A DNA stretch of 64,000 nt. Origin: a virus. Positions 12,123-18,503 of the stretch are shown piece after piece; position 1 is the first letter of the stretch; every line of letters begins with the position of its first letter. The notes beneath the pieces were generated by a model, which did no database searches, was not told the origin of the DNA, and saw only the letters and a program-made list of their open reading frames with translations. The DNA lies in IMG/VR virus record IMGVR_UViG_3300046804_002325, positions 112,979 through 176,978 of that record; one strand, given 5' to 3'. The position numbers were made by a program, and so were the translations under genes.

Positions 12123-12151
12123 ATTATATAGTAAACTTGGCACCTTGGCAA
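12123..12151 (-). promoter_or_regulatory. Strong sigma-70-type promoter of the candidate small RNA
   Basis: TTGCCA, 17 bases, TATAAT on the minus strand, between the end of the metalloprotein gene and the tRNA operon terminator. Confidence 0.82.
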
Positions 12152-12175
12152 GCGGTTTTTGAAAATATTTTTTAA

Positions 12176-12679
12176 TTATTTCCACCTAATTGGTTCGGAG
12201 ACCACGGGTAGATTTGGATTTTTGAATCCGTGGAAGACTTCCCACAGACATTCTTGTACAGCAAACTTGGTCAAAAGACCTGCTTCACGACCATGAGCAT
12301 CTATTTCCCATGGATGTTCCCAATAATCTACCTTATCAGAATCTATGCGTTTACCTCTCCACATGGACAGGTCATCATTCGTTTCACCACAGATTAGTTG
12401 CTTGACATGCACCATTTCATGTGCAAGTGTGGAGAGTATGGTAGATGCACCTAGACCAGGATGAACCTCAATTAGAAACTGTCGAGGTTGATTTCTTGTA
12501 TTGTAACCTTCCGCACCACATGATCCATAATTGTCCAACTTGGCATCAAAACGAACAATCGTGGTACAATTATTTCTTATTCTGGAATTTGTTATCAATT
12601 CTTTAGCGAAAAATTCGGTTGCCCGTACAATGTAAGGCTTAAAGTATTTGTCAGGACAGTTGTAGACTTTTACTTGCAT
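12176..12679 (-). CDS. SprT-like zinc metalloprotein
   Basis: A 167-residue protein with a zincin motif HEMVHVKQ (HExxH, about residue 88), preceded by STILSTLAHE and followed by the downstream acidic region YWEHPWEIDAHGREA that may supply the third ligand (E or H). This layout is like the SprT/Spartan-type and related putative metallopeptidases found widely in phages; the N-terminal half (YIVRATEFFAKELI) is helical. A substrate is unknown; Spartan proteases cut DNA-bound proteins, but activity here is inferred. It lies 8 bases after the dCMP deaminase gene and is the last gene before the small RNA promoter. Confidence 0.8.
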   Translation of the reverse strand: MQVKVYNCPDKYFKPYIVRATEFFAKELITNSRIRNNCTTIVRFDAKLDNYGSCGAEGYNTRNQPRQFLIEVHPGLGASTILSTLAHEMVHVKQLICGETNDDLSMWRGKRIDSDKVDYWEHPWEIDAHGREAGLLTKFAVQECLWEVFHGFKNPNLPVVSEPIRWK

Positions 12680-12687
12680 AAGCCTAT

Positions 12688-13116
12688 TTAGATTTGCTCT
12701 ACTTTTACTCCTGCTTTTTCCAGGAATCGTAGGCCACTTTCACTGCGATAAGTGTTACGGTAATAGACAGAACTGATACCAGATTGGTAAACCAGTTTGG
12801 CACAGTCCAAGCAAGGTGCATGAGTGACAAACAAAGTAGAGCAAATGCCAGATTCATTTGATTTTGCCAGCTTAGCGATTGCATTAGTTTCAGCATGAAG
12901 TACCTCCGGTTTAGTTGTTAATAAGGTAACGCCACCCTGAACCTTTTCTTCGGTTTCACAGTTGTTATCCCAACCGGATGGCATTCCATTGTAACCAATA
13001 GAAATGATGCGGTCATCTTTTACAATAACCGCACCAACCTTCAATCGTCTGGCTGTAGAACATTCTGCGAATGTCTCAGCCATCTTCATATACGCATCAC
13101 GAAATTTTTGTTTCAT
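12688..13116 (-). CDS. cd: dCMP deaminase
   Basis: A 142-residue zinc-dependent deaminase that converts dCMP to dUMP, feeding dTMP synthesis during phage replication. The catalytic motif is HAETNAIAKLA (about residue 70) and the zinc-binding PCLDCAKLV (about residue 100), the HAE...PCxxC signature of the family; the start KFRDAYMKMAETFAECSTARRLKVGAVIV is also typical. It is shorter than T4 Cd (193 residues). It begins in a TAATG overlap with the rubredoxin gene. Confidence 0.95.
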   Translation of the reverse strand: MKQKFRDAYMKMAETFAECSTARRLKVGAVIVKDDRIISIGYNGMPSGWDNNCETEEKVQGGVTLLTTKPEVLHAETNAIAKLAKSNESGICSTLFVTHAPCLDCAKLVYQSGISSVYYRNTYRSESGLRFLEKAGVKVEQI

Positions 13117-13265
13117 TAGTCAAAGTCTACTGGATAATAATCATGTTTACCAACACCACATTCTGGACAACCAACTTCTTCTGGTAGTGATTGCCAATCA
13201 GATTCTTTCATTGTGTGGCCACAAACGATGCACACATAATCTCTTTCTTGATTTTGATTTTCCAT
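13116..13265 (-). CDS. Rubredoxin-like protein
   Basis: A 49-residue ORF with the two iron-binding knuckles of rubredoxin: YVCIVCGH (CxxCG, about residue 10) and VGCPECGVGKHDYYPV (CPxCG, about residue 33), separated by the usual LP-containing segment (SLPEEVG). Rubredoxins carry one electron on an Fe(Cys)4 centre. It starts in a TAATG overlap with the end of the rubrerythrin gene and ends in a TAATG overlap with dCMP deaminase, so it is surely translated. In full-length rubrerythrins this domain is fused to the diiron domain; here it is split off, probably giving the reductant for its neighbour. Confidence 0.88.
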   Translation of the reverse strand: MENQNQERDYVCIVCGHTMKESDWQSLPEEVGCPECGVGKHDYYPVDFD

Positions 13266-13717
13266 TATTGTACCTCTTGTAACATTCTTTGATATGCTGT
13301 TGCGTGGCGTTCTTCAACTTTTGCTAGTGCTTCAAAACGCTTTTCGGCCAATGCGAGAACTTTACGGAATTCTTCCGCATGTGTTTGACTTTCTGCGATT
13401 TGATGTGCAGCTTCACGCTCCGCTTCTTGGTTGCCTTCGATTTGTGCTTCACGCAACATAGAAGGATACATTTCGGTGAATTCGTGTGTTTCACCTTCAA
13501 TAGCCATCTCTAAACACTTGCGTGTATCTGGTTTACCAACCAACAATTCTAGGTGACCCCATGCATGTTTGATTTCTTGGTCTGCTGTATGTTCAAAGTG
13601 TTTTGCAACTTCTTCGTAACCTTCAGCACGAGCCAACTTGGCAAAATAACGGTATTTGATATGCGCCATTGACTCACCTGCCAATGCACTCTCAAGGTTT
13701 TTTAATGTAACTGACAT
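13265..13717 (-). CDS. Rubrerythrin-like diiron protein
   Basis: A 150-residue ferritin-like four-helix protein. Ligand-type motifs ALAGESMAHIKYRYFAKLA (E and ExxY type, about residue 14), DQEIKHAWGHL (ExxH, about residue 48), EGETHEFTEMYP (about 74-90) and ESQTHAEEFRKVLA (ExxxH, about residue 108) match the diiron site of rubrerythrin. The family reduces hydrogen peroxide and protects from oxidative stress. The C-terminal rubredoxin domain is absent but is supplied by the next gene. A 6-bp hairpin (AAGTAA/TTACTT) lies in the leader just before the AAAGGAA ribosome site. A phage may use it to keep host redox state stable during infection. Confidence 0.88.
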   Translation of the reverse strand: MSVTLKNLESALAGESMAHIKYRYFAKLARAEGYEEVAKHFEHTADQEIKHAWGHLELLVGKPDTRKCLEMAIEGETHEFTEMYPSMLREAQIEGNQEAEREAAHQIAESQTHAEEFRKVLALAEKRFEALAKVEERHATAYQRMLQEVQ

Positions 13718-13817
13718 AATTTCCTTTCAATAGTTAAGTAACCTCATGGATTACTTATCATAGTATATCGCTATTTCGATAGAAAATCTAATTGAAAATT
13801 TCTATCATCGTAATAGT

Positions 13818-13894
13818 TGGTGCGCCCACTAGGACTTGAACCTAGGACCAATGGATTATGAGTCCACTGCTCTGACCAACTGAGCTATAGGCGC
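13818..13894 (-). tRNA. tRNA (CAT), probably Ile2 or Met
   Basis: Highly canonical: acceptor GCGCCTA/TGGGCGC, D arm AGCTCAGTTGGTCAGAGC, anticodon loop CTCATAA, T loop TTCAAGT, CCA encoded. The 3' half resembles E. coli tRNA-Ile2, which is converted by TilS to read AUA, but methionine cannot be excluded. It stands alone, 2 kb from the main array. Confidence 0.92.
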
Positions 13895-13896
13895 AA

Positions 13897-14082
13897 TTAT
13901 TTACACTTCTCCAAAGAATCTTTACGCATCAACTTTGGTGTTTCTCTGATGCCAATATTCTTAATTACATAAACAAATTCCACTCCGTCAACTTCTTTTG
14001 TTTGACCAGGTAGAACATAATAAACTTCATCCTTGCGGATGATGTTACGCATTTTAATTGGGTTTTTATCTAGTGTTTTCAT
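13897..14082 (-). CDS. Small hypothetical protein
   Basis: A 61-residue basic protein, MKTLDKNPIKMRNIIRKDEV with a YYVLPGQTKEVDGVEFVYVIKN core that looks like a small beta barrel, and a Lys-rich end. I chose the ATG at 14082 over one six codons upstream because the downstream start gives the commoner MKTL start. Family unknown. It lies between tRNA (CAT), 3 bases away, and the terminator at 14101-14129. Confidence 0.6.
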   Translation of the reverse strand: MKTLDKNPIKMRNIIRKDEVYYVLPGQTKEVDGVEFVYVIKNIGIRETPKLMRKDSLEKCK

Positions 14083-14100
14083 AATGACACCATTATACAT

Positions 14101-14129
14101 AAAAAAAAGGGGTCTGTCAAGACCCCTTT
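14101..14129 (-). terminator. Rho-independent terminator after the hsp20 unit
   Basis: Minus strand: AAGGGGTCT/AGACCCCTT, 9 bp with loop TGAC, followed by a run of T. It ends the hsp20 transcript. Confidence 0.9.
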
Positions 14130-14134
14130 AGGTA

Positions 14135-14218
14135 TTATCTACCTTTAATACCAGGACTTGACCTGTGTCGTTTGATAGCTTCTATAGCTTCAAGAATACT
14201 TATTAGGAACTTTTTCAT
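14135..14218 (-). CDS. Possible 27-residue peptide
   Basis: An ORF starting MKKFLISILEAIEAIKRHRS, amphipathic N-terminus and basic C-terminus, ending just before the terminator. It overlaps the 30-residue ORF at 14190-14282 in another frame and has only a weak ribosome site, so at most one of the two may be real or they may be coupled. Confidence 0.35.
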   Translation of the reverse strand: MKKFLISILEAIEAIKRHRSSPGIKGR

Positions 14219-14282
14219 CTTTGAATTTTTCTGGATAGTTTAATCGTTCCCATTCCTCATCGGTAACGGGCCACCAGTTCAT
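14190..14282 (-). CDS. Possible 30-residue peptide coupled to hsp20
   Basis: An ORF starting MNWWPVTDEEWERLNYPEKF, beginning in an ATGA overlap with the hsp20 stop. The acidic, tryptophan-rich composition and the overlap favour translation by re-initiation. No family recognised. Confidence 0.45.
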   Translation of the reverse strand: MNWWPVTDEEWERLNYPEKFKDEKVPNKYS

Positions 14283-14725
14283 TTTGTACTCTTGTCAACA
14301 ATAGAAATCTTTTTGATAACATCTTGGGTCTTTACCAAGTTTTGCAACCAAATCTTCAACATGCCATTTGCCAATTCGGCATTATCAATTTCAACTTTGT
14401 CGTTGATTTTGAATTCACGTTGGAAGTTACGGTTAGCAATACCCTTGAAAATGAAGTTTTCTGGTGATTCTTCATCTTGTGCTTTACCCTTAATAACAAG
14501 TTTGTTACCTTCTAAAGTAACTTCAATGTCAGACTTTGCAAAACCTGCAACAGCCATTTCAATAACATATTTGTTTTCGTTTACTTGTTTGATGTTGTAT
14601 GGGGGATACGACATTGCCTTTGTTGCTGTCTTTGACATTTCTTGTAGGTCTTTAAAAACGTCATCAAAGCCAATTGTAAAGGGGTCGAATTTACGGAAAT
14701 CCAATGAAGGAAATAGTTGTGTCAT
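14279..14725 (-). CDS. Small heat shock protein Hsp20
   Basis: A 148-residue alpha-crystallin-type chaperone. After an N-terminal arm (MTQLFPSLDFRKFDPFTIGFDDVF, IbpA-like) the crystallin domain runs from about residue 45 (YPPYNIKQVNENKYVIEMAVAGF) to 125 (ELANGMLKIWLQNL), with the A-x-x-x-G-V/L-L motif visible as ANGMLKI. Hsp20 proteins are frequent in cyanophage-type T4-like genomes and hold unfolding proteins for refolding, perhaps during virion assembly. The start follows AGGAG by 8 bases. The gene has its own promoter and a structured leader of about 145 bases, which is unusual here. Confidence 0.95.
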   Translation of the reverse strand: MTQLFPSLDFRKFDPFTIGFDDVFKDLQEMSKTATKAMSYPPYNIKQVNENKYVIEMAVAGFAKSDIEVTLEGNKLVIKGKAQDEESPENFIFKGIANRNFQREFKINDKVEIDNAELANGMLKIWLQNLVKTQDVIKKISIVDKSTK

Positions 14726-14739
14726 GCTTTTTCTCCTGT

Positions 14740-14829
14740 TAAAGCGAGTTAAGTTAGTGGTACCCCGAAGGCATACCGATAAAAGCTGGTTACGGGTTCC
14801 AGCGTCACCCTATCGTTGTGACCGCTTTA
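14740..14829 (-). promoter_or_regulatory. Structured hsp20 5' leader, riboswitch- or thermosensor-like
   Basis: A 7-bp stem TAAAGCG/CGCTTTA closes about 90 bases. Inside are GTCAC/GTGAC, GCTGG/CCAGC and a hairpin with a TTCG loop. The loop of the first hairpin contains CGATA, complementary to TATCG further down (5-bp pseudoknot). The 3' strand of the closing stem touches the ribosome site (ACAGGAG), so folding could control translation. Confidence 0.5.
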
Positions 14830-14878
14830 TACGCTCCTAAGGTAGGTGGAGACCTTTTCCCATCCCGATGGGACTGAG

Positions 14879-14907
14879 ATTATAACAATATTTATATCAC
14901 AAGTCAA
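14879..14907 (-). promoter_or_regulatory. Sigma-70-type promoter of hsp20
   Basis: TTGACT, 17 bases, TATAAT on the minus strand, overlapping the end of regA. Confidence 0.8.
14889..14896 (-). promoter_or_regulatory. T4-type late promoter of hsp20
   Basis: Exact TATAAATA on the minus strand, nested inside the sigma-70 promoter spacer. The gene may thus be read both early by host RNA polymerase and late with gp55. Confidence 0.6.
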
Positions 14908-15311
14908 GTATTTTGTGGTTTTTTACCAATATTGTACTTGGGTGTTAATTGCCACTGGTCTTTCTCCTTGTGTGACAATATCTTAATTTGTGACAGGAAG
15001 ATAGGTTCCGGTGTCTGGGTTTGTTCTTTATTGACGATGGTCAACAGACCCCAATCTTCCAATAGGTTCACGATGGCATTCCTACGAGCCAAATCATTCT
15101 CTGTAATGTCGGTAGGTTTACCGTCTAATGCAAATAGTTCTTTGAAATGTACCACATAGTATTGTCCACGCTTGTGGAGAATGTGGCAAGATTGAAATAG
15201 TGTGTTGTCTTTCTTGGATGCAACACCTATGCGTGTTAGAGTTTCACGCACTTTCAAAAAATCATCTTGTTCTTTCAATGTAACTTCTACTAAATCTTTA
15301 ACATCAATCAT
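14904..15311 (-). CDS. regA: Translational repressor RegA
   Basis: A 135-residue homologue of T4 RegA (122 residues), which binds start regions of many early mRNAs to repress translation. Strongly conserved stretches are EVTLKEQDDFLKVRETLTRIG, QSCHILHKRGQYYVVHFKELF, LLEDWGLLTIV and the final QLTPKYNIGKK. It overlaps gp62 by 4 bases. The order regA-62-44-45 in transcription from 45 to regA is the T4 order. Confidence 0.97.
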   Translation of the reverse strand: MIDVKDLVEVTLKEQDDFLKVRETLTRIGVASKKDNTLFQSCHILHKRGQYYVVHFKELFALDGKPTDITENDLARRNAIVNLLEDWGLLTIVNKEQTQTPEPIFLSQIKILSHKEKDQWQLTPKYNIGKKPQNT

Positions 15312-15694
15312 TTCACTCCGCCTTTATCTGTTCTTTTTCTTATTTCAGCGATTTGTTCATCAGTAAGTATACGAAGTGCATCTCTTGCCTTTTGGTCAGA
15401 ATAACCAAAATAGAGTTTCACACACTCAATATCTTTATCCTTATTGGCTTTCTGCCACGGAGCAAACTTCCGTTTCATAGGCCTGATGGTATTTAGAAGG
15501 TACTGATATTGCATATCCTTATCAACATTGGGTATCTTGTTGACTTCATTTGCATGAAGAATACAATCCATGTGATAAGACAATGCACGATTGACTACAA
15601 ACGGAGCATAATCTTTGTAGTCCGTTTCGTCATGTAGAACAGATTTACCAGTCTGAAGAATAGATGGAATAATCTCTTTGAATAAATCAGGCAT
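15308..15694 (-). CDS. 62: Clamp loader small subunit gp62
   Basis: A 128-residue protein (T4 gp62 187), the non-ATPase subunit of the sliding clamp loader that pairs with four gp44. The conserved segments DYAPFVVNRALSYHMDCI and YQYLLNTIRPMKRKFAPWQK followed by VKLYFGYSDQKARDALRIL fit the short gp62 forms of cyanophages and pelagiphages. Position between regA and gp44 supports it. It overlaps the start of regA by 4 bases. Confidence 0.92.
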   Translation of the reverse strand: MPDLFKEIIPSILQTGKSVLHDETDYKDYAPFVVNRALSYHMDCILHANEVNKIPNVDKDMQYQYLLNTIRPMKRKFAPWQKANKDKDIECVKLYFGYSDQKARDALRILTDEQIAEIRKRTDKGGVK

Positions 15695-16226
15695 ATTTAA
15701 CTTTCAATTTTTGCATTTCAATATTCTGTTTATCTAATCGTTTCTTTTGGTTTTCACAGTAAATATTGTACTTCACTTTGAATTCTTCTAACCAATCTTC
15801 TCTGGTCAACCTATTCCTAGTTTTAAAACTATTATCAGAGTTGACTTTTGGTTGCAAGAAACCTTTGCCTTGATTACTTATATTATATTGGATTTCTTCA
15901 ATGAAGTATTCGGAAAGCCAATTCAGTTTTAATGTTCCATCAAAGTTTTGGTAATCCAAATGAACAATCTTTAGTTCACATTCGGGGTCGGATAGAAACT
16001 TTGCAATCTGAACGGTACATAAACGACCTGTTGTTTTCGCACAACTAGTTTTCAGGTTGTAACCGAACTTTGGATTAATCCAAACATCAGCATACTTTTG
16101 TCGTTTACTTTTTTGTTCATATTTGAAATGATTTCTAAATTCACATTCCAAAAATTCACTAGCATCAGAACCTTTTGTAATCTTATAATAAGGTTTGAAA
16201 CCATAAACAGAGAAATCGACATACAT
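15687..16226 (-). CDS. Unknown protein, possible PD-(D/E)XK nuclease fold
   Basis: A 179-residue protein inserted between gp44 and gp62. The stretch YADVWINPKFGYNLKTSCAK (about residues 45-65) has the shape of a nuclease core, an acidic strand followed by a x-L-K-T-S strand, and SEFLECEFRNHF upstream could give the earlier acidic residue. The later KIVHLDYQNFDG and the basic C-terminal helix are compatible. The expected (D/E)xK is NLK here, so catalytic activity is uncertain. It overlaps both neighbours, so it is co-translated with the clamp loader; a DNA-associated role or a homing-type origin are possible. Confidence 0.55.
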   Translation of the reverse strand: MYVDFSVYGFKPYYKITKGSDASEFLECEFRNHFKYEQKSKRQKYADVWINPKFGYNLKTSCAKTTGRLCTVQIAKFLSDPECELKIVHLDYQNFDGTLKLNWLSEYFIEEIQYNISNQGKGFLQPKVNSDNSFKTRNRLTREDWLEEFKVKYNIYCENQKKRLDKQNIEMQKLKVKYA

Positions 16227-17158
16227 TATTTGAACTCACATTCCACCATAATTTCTGTGAGACAAGCAATCAAATTGATTTCATGGTCAGCCACAAATGC
16301 TGCTTGATATTGATACTTAGCAAGAATAAGAACCAACTGTGGAACAGAACCAGGTTTCAACTGCTCATAAAGACCATCATACAAACCACGGAAGATGCGT
16401 GACTGGTCGTTGTCTAGGTTGTTTGTTACCCACTTACGGCAAGAAGCAAAGTCTTTGCCTTTGAGAGCTTTGAATAGTTCACCTAACTGGACATCAGAAA
16501 CCGCCGCAAGGATGCCTTTGTCAATAGTACCAGAAACACTATAACGCTGCAACTCATTAAGAATCCTACGATTGTCAGGAAAATGCTTAGTAATGACCGC
16601 AGCGACCACTTCTTTATCATAAGTAACACCCTCATCATTCAGTATACCACAAACACGGTGGAAAAATTGTGATGCCATCTTGGCTTTAGAACCATTGGCT
16701 TTGAAATCAATAACTGTGCATCTGGAATGCAATGGATCAATGATCCTGTTCTTAAAGTTACAGGTGAATATGAATGAACAGTTTGATGCAAATTCTTCAA
16801 TACTCGCACGAAGGGCAGCTTGTGCGTTGTGTGATAGGTAGTCTGCCTCATCTAAAATAATAACCTTGCGGCCACCACTAAGAGACATTGAACTGGCATA
16901 GTTCTTAACCTTAACACGAACGGCATCAACACCGTTTTCATCTGAACCGTTAATAACAATATAATCGCAACCTACTTCTTCACACAATGCTCGTGCAACT
17001 GTGGTCTTACCGACACCAGCTGTACCACACAGAAGTAGGTTGGGAATCTCTTTACGGTTTACAAATTCCTGAAATGACTTTTTAAGTGCATCAGGAAGGA
17101 TACAATCTTCAATTGTTTGTGGACGATACTTCTCTACCCACAACATGTGTTCGCTCAT
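16226..17158 (-). CDS. 44: Clamp loader large subunit gp44
   Basis: A 310-residue AAA+ ATPase (T4 gp44 319) that opens and loads the gp45 clamp. Walker A is GTAGVGKTTVARALC (about residue 45), Walker B KVIILDEADYLS (about residue 103), and the arginine-finger SRC motif is in DPLHSRCTVIDF. The start KYRPQTIEDCILPDALKKSF is the typical clamp loader start. It ends in a shared base with the next gene. Confidence 0.97.
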   Translation of the reverse strand: MSEHMLWVEKYRPQTIEDCILPDALKKSFQEFVNRKEIPNLLLCGTAGVGKTTVARALCEEVGCDYIVINGSDENGVDAVRVKVKNYASSMSLSGGRKVIILDEADYLSHNAQAALRASIEEFASNCSFIFTCNFKNRIIDPLHSRCTVIDFKANGSKAKMASQFFHRVCGILNDEGVTYDKEVVAAVITKHFPDNRRILNELQRYSVSGTIDKGILAAVSDVQLGELFKALKGKDFASCRKWVTNNLDNDQSRIFRGLYDGLYEQLKPGSVPQLVLILAKYQYQAAFVADHEINLIACLTEIMVECEFK

Positions 17159-17190
17159 TCAAATTCTCCATAATATAAAATAACATTGTA

Positions 17191-17541
17191 TCAGATTTTA
17201 CGCCAAGTGTCATTCTCTTTGATGTATAGTTTACCATCAGGACCAGGTACGATGTTCACTTTAACATTTTTCTCTGTTCCTGGTTTGTATTGTGGACCAA
17301 ATCCAACAACATAAGGATTGCCATTGACGGTGTATGATGGTTTAGGAAGTTCTTCACCATATGTTGCATGTAACTGCAACATAGGTTTACCTTCAAGTTG
17401 TTTCTCCAACTCTGCTGTTGGTAACTCATCTTGTTTGTAGACGATTCTTTCTTTTGCCTCTTGATATCCTTTGACACCAACACCAATTAGGCCAAGAAGG
17501 CCTAATGTCTTTGCAAAACTTCTTCTGCCTACGGGTTCCAT
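17191..17541 (-). CDS. Small protein with twin-arginine-like N-terminus, unknown
   Basis: A 116-residue protein between the DsbA-like gene and gp44. It starts MEPVGRRSFAKTLGLLGLIGVGVKG: a pair of arginines, Ser-Phe, then a moderately hydrophobic run, which resembles a Tat signal peptide or a single membrane anchor. The rest is hydrophilic, with Pro/Gly-rich repeats and VNIVPGPDGKLYIKENDTW, giving a small beta domain. No known family is recognised. An exported protein inside the replication block is unexpected. It starts in an overlap with the preceding stop. Confidence 0.7.
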   Translation of the reverse strand: MEPVGRRSFAKTLGLLGLIGVGVKGYQEAKERIVYKQDELPTAELEKQLEGKPMLQLHATYGEELPKPSYTVNGNPYVVGFGPQYKPGTEKNVKVNIVPGPDGKLYIKENDTWRKI

Positions 17542-17816
17542 TACTTAACCTCTGACATACTTTCGTACAAGGCTTCAAACTCTTTTGATTCAGCAACTTC
17601 AGTTTGGAATGAATTGTTGAACTGAACCTTTGCCATGCGTTTGAGAATCTTCTTAGGAATTTTCAATTCATCATATGCAACATTAACAATGTCTGCCATT
17701 GCTTCTGTATTTGTCTTGTTACGGTTCATGTACATAACAATCTCATCAACATAACCTTTTAGTTGTTTGAGTTGGTCATCATCATATGAACCAAATAGTG
17801 TATTTACTTTAGTCAT
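17541..17816 (-). CDS. dsbA: DsbA-like late transcription protein
   Basis: A 91-residue helical protein that resembles T4 DsbA (89 residues), a dsDNA-binding protein that binds near late promoters and enhances late transcription. The C-terminal half, AYDELKIPKKILKRMAKVQF followed by an FEALYESM end, aligns in pattern with the T4 protein (DELGVDGKMFNRLLALYH ... VELYDTVF). It lies directly after gp45, the clamp that activates late transcription, separated by 2 bases. gp33 is an alternative, but the match is worse. Confidence 0.62.
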   Translation of the reverse strand: MTKVNTLFGSYDDDQLKQLKGYVDEIVMYMNRNKTNTEAMADIVNVAYDELKIPKKILKRMAKVQFNNSFQTEVAESKEFEALYESMSEVK

Positions 17817-17818
17817 AA

Positions 17819-18493
17819 TTAATCTCCAAACTTAGAATCTTTGGCTTCGATTGCAATAAAGTATTGCATGTCACCAGATTTGTTTTTGAACGATGCAAGA
17901 CCAGCTTTTGAGATTTCAATATCGTAACTGTCAGGAATCATTTTGAAGTTTTCTGTTAAGAATACTGCTTTGAACTTTTTACCATCAGGATTACCACCGA
18001 TAGTTGTTGTGTTCGTATGTGCAGAGTCATCCTTGGCATCAAATACTGTGACCGAGATTTGTGATCCGTCTGATTCAAATGCGATGTTAGGTGAGGCCAA
18101 TACAGCACCGTTCTTTAGAATCTGAGACAAATCTTCCTGTGATAGAGACAAAGAACCGTCAACAGATGGCAGTTTCAAGTCTTTATCTGGTGGAGAAACA
18201 ATCATGTTCTTTGCAGTAGTACGATACTTGGTCTTTGAACGACCATTTTTGAAGATGATGTTATTAGTATCAAAATCCAATTCTGTATCTTTACCAAGAG
18301 AATGTACCGACAAGAACTGGTTCAAGTCATAGATACAAAAGTCTTGTGGGAAAGTATCTTTCAAAGTTGCCGTTGCGAGAACAGTCTTTGTTGAAGAAAT
18401 GGTTTTGATTGTATTGCCTGCTTTGAATTCCAAACCAGAATTAATTCCAGCAAAGTTTTTCAAAACATTCAATGTTTCATTTGAAAGTTTCAT
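17819..18493 (-). CDS. 45: Sliding clamp gp45
   Basis: A 224-residue clamp (T4 gp45 228), which forms the trimeric ring for gp43 processivity and couples replication to late transcription via gp55. The start MKLSNETLNVLKNFAGINSG and the segments FCIYDLNQFLSVHSL, NMIVSPPDKDLKLPS and AVFLTENFKMIPDSYDIEIS follow the T4 pattern. Clamps of this family have little sequence motif content; gene order and these segments make the call safe. Confidence 0.96.
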   Translation of the reverse strand: MKLSNETLNVLKNFAGINSGLEFKAGNTIKTISSTKTVLATATLKDTFPQDFCIYDLNQFLSVHSLGKDTELDFDTNNIIFKNGRSKTKYRTTAKNMIVSPPDKDLKLPSVDGSLSLSQEDLSQILKNGAVLASPNIAFESDGSQISVTVFDAKDDSAHTNTTTIGGNPDGKKFKAVFLTENFKMIPDSYDIEISKAGLASFKNKSGDMQYFIAIEAKDSKFGD

Positions 18494-18503
18494 AATATAC
18501 TCC

